Of a stretch of 9,102 nucleotides of DNA, positions 5,974-9,102 are shown one piece after another; positions within the stretch are counted from its first letter, which is position 1; each line of letters begins with the position of its first letter. The notes beneath the pieces were generated by a model. It did not search any database, was not told where the DNA came from, and worked only from the letters and a program-made list of their open reading frames with translations. The stretch is from NCBI GenBank assembly GCA_035500455.1, contig DATJXG010000252.1, positions 1-9,102 of the forward strand. The letters are read 5' to 3'. The position numbers and the translations under genes are program-made. The DNA comes from DATJXG01 sp035500455. GTDB taxonomy: Bacteria; Acidobacteriota; Terriglobia; Terriglobales; Acidobacteriaceae.

Positions 5974-6006
5974 AAGAGAAGTCGGAAGCGAAGAGAAGTC
6001 GGAAGC
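5974..6006. repeat. 16-bp tandem duplication in a purine-rich stretch
   Basis: AAGAGAAGTCGGAAGC occurs at 5974-5989 and again, identical, at 5991-6006 (period 17), within a strongly purine-biased segment (about 5941-6022). Confidence 0.75.
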
Positions 6007-6034
6007 CGTCGAGAACTGAGGAGCGGCCCCAACA

Positions 6035-6080
6035 CTCCGCGTCCTCGGCGGCACTTCTTTGCGTTCTCTGCGTTTTAAGG
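6035..6080 (+). repeat. dispersed CTCCGCGTCCTC / TTTGCGTTCTCTGCG element
   Basis: CTCCGCGTCCTCGGCG (6035-6050) matches the second copy behind pyrF in 15 of 16 bases, and is followed by CTTTGCGTTCTCTGCGTTTT and AAGGTTT, a second word of the same style. CGCAAAGAACACGAAA at 6621-6636 looks like a degraded inverse copy. Non-coding. Confidence 0.6.
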
Positions 6081-6087
6081 TTTGCGG

Positions 6088-6316
6088 TTTCCCCGCAAAG
6101 CTCCCAAACCCAGCAAGACTATCCTCACAACCGCAGGCGCCCCAGCCGGCCCCGCATAGCACAACCCCCACCCATCCCGAATGCGCCCGAAAACCCAGCG
6201 CCACCGGCGACCGGCCGCCGTCGGAGCCCTCGCCGCCCGTTCGCGCAATAGTTCCCGTCCGGGCGGACGCTGATCAAGGGGGGACACGCACATCAGCACC
6301 ATAACCCAATTTAGCA
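6088..6316. other. gene-free C-rich interval
   Basis: Strongly C-rich on the plus strand with many CCC and GCC runs. Frames are open on both strands because stops are rare in such sequence, but none has a ribosome site, domain or sensible composition. I see no regulatory site here. Confidence 0.5.
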
Positions 6317-6485
6317 GGCTGCGGAAAAACTCACGAACGTGTCGATCACTGTGGCGAAAAAACTCACGAATGCGTCGATCACCGTGGAAGAGCGGCCCTT
6401 CAGGGCCGCGTAAGTCCCTCAAATCGATGAGGGCTTCAGCCCCGGTGGTCGTTTCTCCACGGCGAAATCGACTCTTTCCGCAACC
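6317..6485. repeat. MITE-like block with imperfect terminal inverted repeats and TTCA-loop hairpins
   Basis: The ends 6317-6332 (GGCTGCGGAAAAACTC) and 6470-6485 (GACTCTTTCCGCAACC) match as inverted repeats in 13 of 16 positions. Inside are a 33-bp tandem duplication (6321-6353, 6354-6386), a hairpin GCGGCCC-TTCA-GGGCCGC (6392-6409), a hairpin CCCTCA-N6-TGAGGG (6416-6433) and a hairpin GGGC-TTCA-GCCC (6431-6442) overlapping the last arm. There is no coding capacity. It could be a non-autonomous element or a compound REP unit; no target duplication is visible. Confidence 0.45.
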
Positions 6486-6640
6486 TCTCAGGAAGGATTG
6501 TACCCAAAGCGCGAGGTCGCGAAGACTGGAGGCGACGCTTTATCCCGGCCAGATATTTCGCAAGAGAGCACCGAAGCCGCAGACTGTTGAAAACGATATT
6601 CAACCGGGCCCACCCCTTTTCGCAAAGAACACGAAAAAGA

Positions 6641-6690
6641 GTGGGGCACCCTCAACGGGCTGGCCTCTGGCTTCAGAAAGGGTGCGCCAC
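6641..6690. repeat. 12-bp inverted repeat, GTGGGGCACCCT
   Basis: Arms 6641-6652 (GTGGGGCACCCT) and 6679-6690 (AGGGTGCGCCAC) pair with one mismatch around a 26-nt loop. The left arm shares nine bases, inverted, with the hairpin at 5911. The DNA between 6486 and 6640 and from 6691 to 6764 shows no gene. Confidence 0.6.
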
Positions 6691-6764
6691 CCAGCCCACA
6701 CCGGAGACCGGGGGGTTAACACGGTACAATGATGACGCTAGAGCGGAGAGGCGTCAAGTAGAGC

Positions 6765-6790
6765 TTGGGGACAGACGAAACTGACCCCAA
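6765..6790. repeat. REP-like palindrome TTGGGGaCA...TGACCCCAA
   Basis: TTGGGGACA (6765-6773) and TGACCCCAA (6782-6790) are inverted repeats with one mismatch and an 8-nt loop. GGGGTCAG-type palindromes commonly accompany REP-associated tyrosine transposases; none is present in this window, so this is a solo copy (inference). It marks the point where GC content drops. Confidence 0.55.
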
Positions 6791-7164
6791 TTCAGCCAGG
6801 AACTCCCCGCTTCCGCCAGCCGCCCAAGAACACGACGTTCGTTACGTGACCTATAATTGGGATGACCCTGTTTGTCACCGAATTGTTGTCCCGTTTTCTT
6901 ATCATTAGAAGCTTCAGTAAACGTTCGCGATAGCCATGACGAACGCGGACCTGGATATTGGGAGGATCGTCTCTAAAACCTTTAGACAAATCGGAAAACG
7001 TCACGTCTGTGCCGAGTTATCCGCGTTACTTTCGCTTCGAGCATTGTGTTATCGCCTAAACGGTAGCGTAAGCGGAATGCCGGTCTGTATGTATACCTCC
7101 CAACTACAGCAGAGTGACTCAGGTAGTTGCAGATTACGTGGCCGCGGTGTCTAATCTTGGCAGC
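6791..7164. other. low-GC, gene-free interval
   Basis: This stretch is visibly more AT-rich than the rest. Short frames exist on both strands (up to about 72 codons) but lack ribosome sites and family resemblance. TATAAT occurs at 6852-6857 without a matching -35. It probably belongs with the following membrane-protein gene as acquired DNA. Confidence 0.4.
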
Positions 7165-7785
7165 ATGAAGAGGCTTCGCTGGCGGTGGATTTTACCGCTT
7201 CTTCAGGTCGCAGCCGCAATCGCCGCGCTGTTGTATGCGCCCATTCAGTATCGTTCAAGAAGCCATGTGACCGAGGATGACGCTGGTCTTCGTATCTGGC
7301 GCGCTACGTACCCCCCGCCGGTGTTGCGTGTCACGTACTCCATAAGTTTTCCAGCATTGGCAGCCACCATTCCGTTCCGGTTTCTGCCGTCGTGGGCTAT
7401 ACCAGACCTGGAATTCTTCCGGGAAAAGCCTTTGATCATATTGACCACGGACGATTTCCTTTTCCTCGCCGCCGTCGGTGTGCTTTGGTATTGGACTGGC
7501 GCAAAGGCGGATCGTTACTTTCTCGACGGTCAACGCATGGAACGCTCCAAAGCTATGGGAATGAGTCTAGCGTGGGGCGGACTCCTGGTCGCCGTAGGTG
7601 TCGGGGCGTTGGCCACCATATACGCCATGCTTCCCGACGCTATCAAACCATATAAGCAGATAGGGCTATCCGGGATTGCGTGGTCTGTTATTTTGCTCGT
7701 CCATTTCTGTTGGAGGTTACTGGGCCTTTACCGATGGCGGGGAATATCGACAGGGACCGCGCCTACGCACTGTCCACATTCCTGA
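7165..7785 (+). CDS. multi-pass membrane protein of unknown function
   Basis: 206 residues from the ATG at 7165 (MKRLRWRWILPLL...); an in-frame GTG at 7114 would add 17 residues but gives a less membrane-like N-terminus. Neither has a clear Shine-Dalgarno. Basic N-terminus, TM1 about 8-26, a weak hydrophobic region 55-75 in the outside loop, TM about 97-112 (FLFLAAVGVLWYW), TM about 134-154 (SLAWGGLLVAVGVGALATIYAM) and TM about 167-187 (IGLSGIAWSVILLVHFCWRLL). The tail TGTAPTHCPHS is atypical. I do not recognise the family and see no catalytic motif. Base composition is lower in GC than the housekeeping genes on the left. It ends 29 bp before the insertion sequence, so its original 3' end or downstream partner may have been altered. 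Confidence 0.6.
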   Translation: MKRLRWRWILPLLQVAAAIAALLYAPIQYRSRSHVTEDDAGLRIWRATYPPPVLRVTYSISFPALAATIPFRFLPSWAIPDLEFFREKPLIILTTDDFLFLAAVGVLWYWTGAKADRYFLDGQRMERSKAMGMSLAWGGLLVAVGVGALATIYAMLPDAIKPYKQIGLSGIAWSVILLVHFCWRLLGLYRWRGISTGTAPTHCPHS

Positions 7786-7814
7786 TGGCTGGTGTCCCAC
7801 CCAAGTGCGGTTTT

Positions 7815-7866
7815 TGTCTAGTCCCAGGACATGGCTTACAAAGCGTCCCAACACATCCCTTACACT
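7815..7866. repeat. left terminal inverted repeat of the IS (transposase 3' side)
   Basis: Begins TGTCTAGTCCCAGGACAT and ends CCCTTACACT. It contains two tandem copies of a motif close to GTCCCAnGACATnnnTTACA (starting at 7821 and 7845), about 24 bases apart. Confidence 0.85.
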
Positions 7867-7878
7867 TTTGTTTTGGCG

Positions 7879-9018
7879 TTAACTGGGAATCCAGCGCTCG
7901 ACCATGGTCGAGCGCTGGATTCCCAGGTCGATCTCGCGGATCAGGGTGGTGCAGTAATACACTTGCAAGCGTTCTTCTAACTGCACCACCTGCACCCATT
8001 CTCCCGCCAAGGCGTCGCTGATGCTCCAGTTTTTTCCCGCCAGGGTCAGTTTGCCTTGTGAGTCCACTTTCAACACCCGTGCTCCCGCCGCATATTCCCA
8101 GCGCGGCGGGTTGGCATCATAGCGCCGCACACTCGGACGCCAGCGGCTGGCCGGAACCTGCATACCCAACGCCTCATGCGGTCGCACCTGATTGTGCTCC
8201 CAGCGAAACTGGTCCAGCCACAGTTGTACGTCCGGCACCAGTACTCGCCGCCGCGCCAAGGCTCGCTGCAACTCGCCGTGAAACCGCTCTACCTTGCCTT
8301 GCGTCTGGGGATGCCTCACCCCGCTCCAGTGCAGCCCGATGCCTTGCCGCATCAGCCACAACGACAGCTTGGTCATCCCGCCCGCACTGCGGCTGTGCCA
8401 CCACGGCGTGCCGTGGTCCATCAGCATCGCCTCCGGCACTCCGTGCTCGCAAAAGGCCGCCACCAGCGGCTCTCGCACTTGCTCGGTGTGTGTGCTCGCC
8501 ACCGCCTGCAGTACGATCACATAACGACTGTGGTCGTCGATCACCGACAGCGGCCCCACGCTTTGATGCCACAGCTTCGGACCTTTGAAGTCCATCTGCC
8601 ACAGCTCATTCGGCGCGCTGCGCTCGAACCGCTCCACCGCCGGCTCATGCCGGTCTTCGGGACGCACCAGATCGTGGCGCAGCAGAATGCGATGAATCGT
8701 GTTGCGTCCCAGCTCGATTCCCTCTCGCTGCAACAGCACCCGCAACTTGCGCGCTCCCCAGTCCGGATACCTCTGCCGCAGCTCCAACACCCGCTGTTCC
8801 AGCTTCTCTTCGGTTCGCCGCGGACTGTGCCGTGGCCGCCGACTGCATTCCGCAATCGCCGCCACGCCGCCCTGGCGATACCGCTTCAGCCATTCATAGC
8901 CCACCGGCCGCGAGATCCCGAACTCTCGGCACAACTCGGCCAGCGTTTTCTCCCGCCGATACGCCGCCACCACAAACCTCACCCGCTGCTCTTGCACGTC
9001 CATCGTCTTCCAAGGCAT
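7879..9018 (-). CDS. IS481-family transposase
   Basis: 379 residues from an ATG at 9016-9018 with GAGGGAGA just upstream; TAA at 7879-7881. It begins MPWKTMDV, then an HTH domain (about 8-60: TLAELCREFGISRPVGYEWLKRY), a second HTH-like part (65-115, YPDWGARKLRVLL...NTIHRIL), and a retroviral-type integrase core (about 133-290) with Asp143 (WQMDFKG), Asp201 (LMDHGTPW) and Glu244 (GKVERFHGEL) as the DDE triad. A C-terminal beta-rich region follows (305-365, ending IREIDLG). DDE transposases cut and join DNA ends for transposition. The gene has no frameshift or internal stop, so the element may be active. Its last codons lie in a perfect palindrome. Length is usual for IS481. Confidence 0.95.
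   Translation of the reverse strand: MPWKTMDVQEQRVRFVVAAYRREKTLAELCREFGISRPVGYEWLKRYRQGGVAAIAECSRRPRHSPRRTEEKLEQRVLELRQRYPDWGARKLRVLLQREGIELGRNTIHRILLRHDLVRPEDRHEPAVERFERSAPNELWQMDFKGPKLWHQSVGPLSVIDDHSRYVIVLQAVASTHTEQVREPLVAAFCEHGVPEAMLMDHGTPWWHSRSAGGMTKLSLWLMRQGIGLHWSGVRHPQTQGKVERFHGELQRALARRRVLVPDVQLWLDQFRWEHNQVRPHEALGMQVPASRWRPSVRRYDANPPRWEYAAGARVLKVDSQGKLTLAGKNWSISDALAGEWVQVVQLEERLQVYYCTTLIREIDLGIQRSTMVERWIPS
7883..7926. repeat. perfect 44-bp palindrome at the transposase 3' end
   Basis: Arms 7883-7904 and 7905-7926 are perfect reverse complements of 22 bases with no spacer, centred on CCATGG. The palindrome codes for residues 365-379 of the transposase (LGIQRSTMVERWIPS) and ends one base before the TAA begins. 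As RNA it folds the same on either strand, so it could block transcripts entering from outside or protect the 3' end. No T-run follows. Confidence 0.95.
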
Positions 9019-9050
9019 CTTTCTCCCTCGTCCGCTTTCCAGACGAGCGG

Positions 9051-9102
9051 AGTGTAAGGGATGTCTTGGGACACCCTGTAAAGAATGTCATGGGACTGAA
9101 CA
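9051..9102. repeat. right terminal inverted repeat of the IS (transposase 5' side)
   Basis: The reverse strand begins TGTTCAGTCCCATGACAT and ends CCCTTACACT. It contains the same doubled motif, GTCCCATGACATTCTTTACA and GTCCCAAGACATCCCTTACA, about 24 bases apart. The transposase promoter is expected in or near this end. Confidence 0.85.

Larger units (their letters stand above)
7815..9102 (-). mobile_element. IS481-family insertion sequence, apparently complete
   Basis: About 1.29 kb with 52-bp terminal inverted repeats (42 of 52 matches) starting TGT on both sides, and one intact transposase ORF filling the element. Size, single ORF and transposase type fit IS481. The right end coincides with the last base of the window, so the true outer edge and the target-site duplication cannot be confirmed. 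The left edge could be shifted by a few bases. Confidence 0.85.

Noticed and set aside
5902..6204. 100-codon minus-strand frame across the hairpin and repeat region
   Set aside because: It translates the GC hairpin, the purine repeat and the CTCCGCG element, which are dispersed non-coding repeats.
6321..6386. CRISPR-like repeat
   Set aside because: The two 33-bp copies are directly adjacent with no spacer; a simple tandem duplication.
6792..7004. 70-codon minus-strand frame in the same interval
   Set aside because: Begins without a ribosome site and overlaps no conserved motif; no reason to prefer it.
6936..7154. 72-codon plus-strand frame before the membrane-protein gene
   Set aside because: No ribosome site, no hydrophobic or domain pattern, mixed composition; an open frame by chance in low-GC DNA.
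8176..9057. 293-codon plus-strand frame opposite the transposase
   Set aside because: Antisense shadow of the DDE transposase; His/Pro/Leu-rich, no domain.

Overview
The window looks like a chromosomal segment of a moderately GC-rich soil-type bacterium, most likely an acidobacterium. That placement is an inference from gene style (zinc-ribbon PspC protein, TPR lipoprotein-like secreted protein, zinc-ribbon membrane protein) and from the many short palindromic repeats between genes; no rRNA or other taxonomic marker is present.

Left part (1-2181, all minus strand): a secreted TPR protein, a zinc-ribbon PspC-domain membrane protein and the N-terminal third of an alpha/beta hydrolase follow one another. 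They are separated by two strong inverted repeats, one of 33-bp perfect arms behind the TPR gene and one that contains the PspC stop codon, so they may not form a single transcript. Middle part (2182-5384): a zinc-ribbon/two-TM protein (+) converges on thiD (-, thiamin salvage and synthesis). Then a 360-450 bp AT-richer regulatory region precedes rlpA (+, cell-wall DPBB protein) and pyrF (+, UMP synthesis), 26 bp apart. rlpA has a clear sigma70-type promoter and possibly a 5-codon leader ORF whose stop overlaps its start.

Right-middle part (5385-7164) holds no conventional long gene. I see one convincing tiny gene on the minus strand (5509-5604, 31-residue single-pass membrane protein with a good Shine-Dalgarno), with a sigma54-like box and an upstream dyad. 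The rest is a dense collection of dispersed and tandem repeats: two short direct-repeat families, a hairpin with two exclusive folds, a GC-rich hairpin, a MITE-like 169-bp block with TTCA-loop hairpins, and a solo REP-like palindrome. From about 6790 the GC content falls, and the segment up to 7785 (one unrecognised membrane protein) looks foreign.

The right end (7815-9102) is an apparently complete IS481-family insertion sequence. It has 52-bp terminal inverted repeats, each made of two copies of a roughly 20-bp motif, and an intact 379-residue DDE transposase whose last codons lie inside a perfect 44-bp palindrome. Nothing in the window is an obvious defence system or other known complex system. 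The most unusual signals are the tiny gene with its putative sigma54/enhancer architecture, the palindrome at the transposase 3' end, and the repeat cluster.
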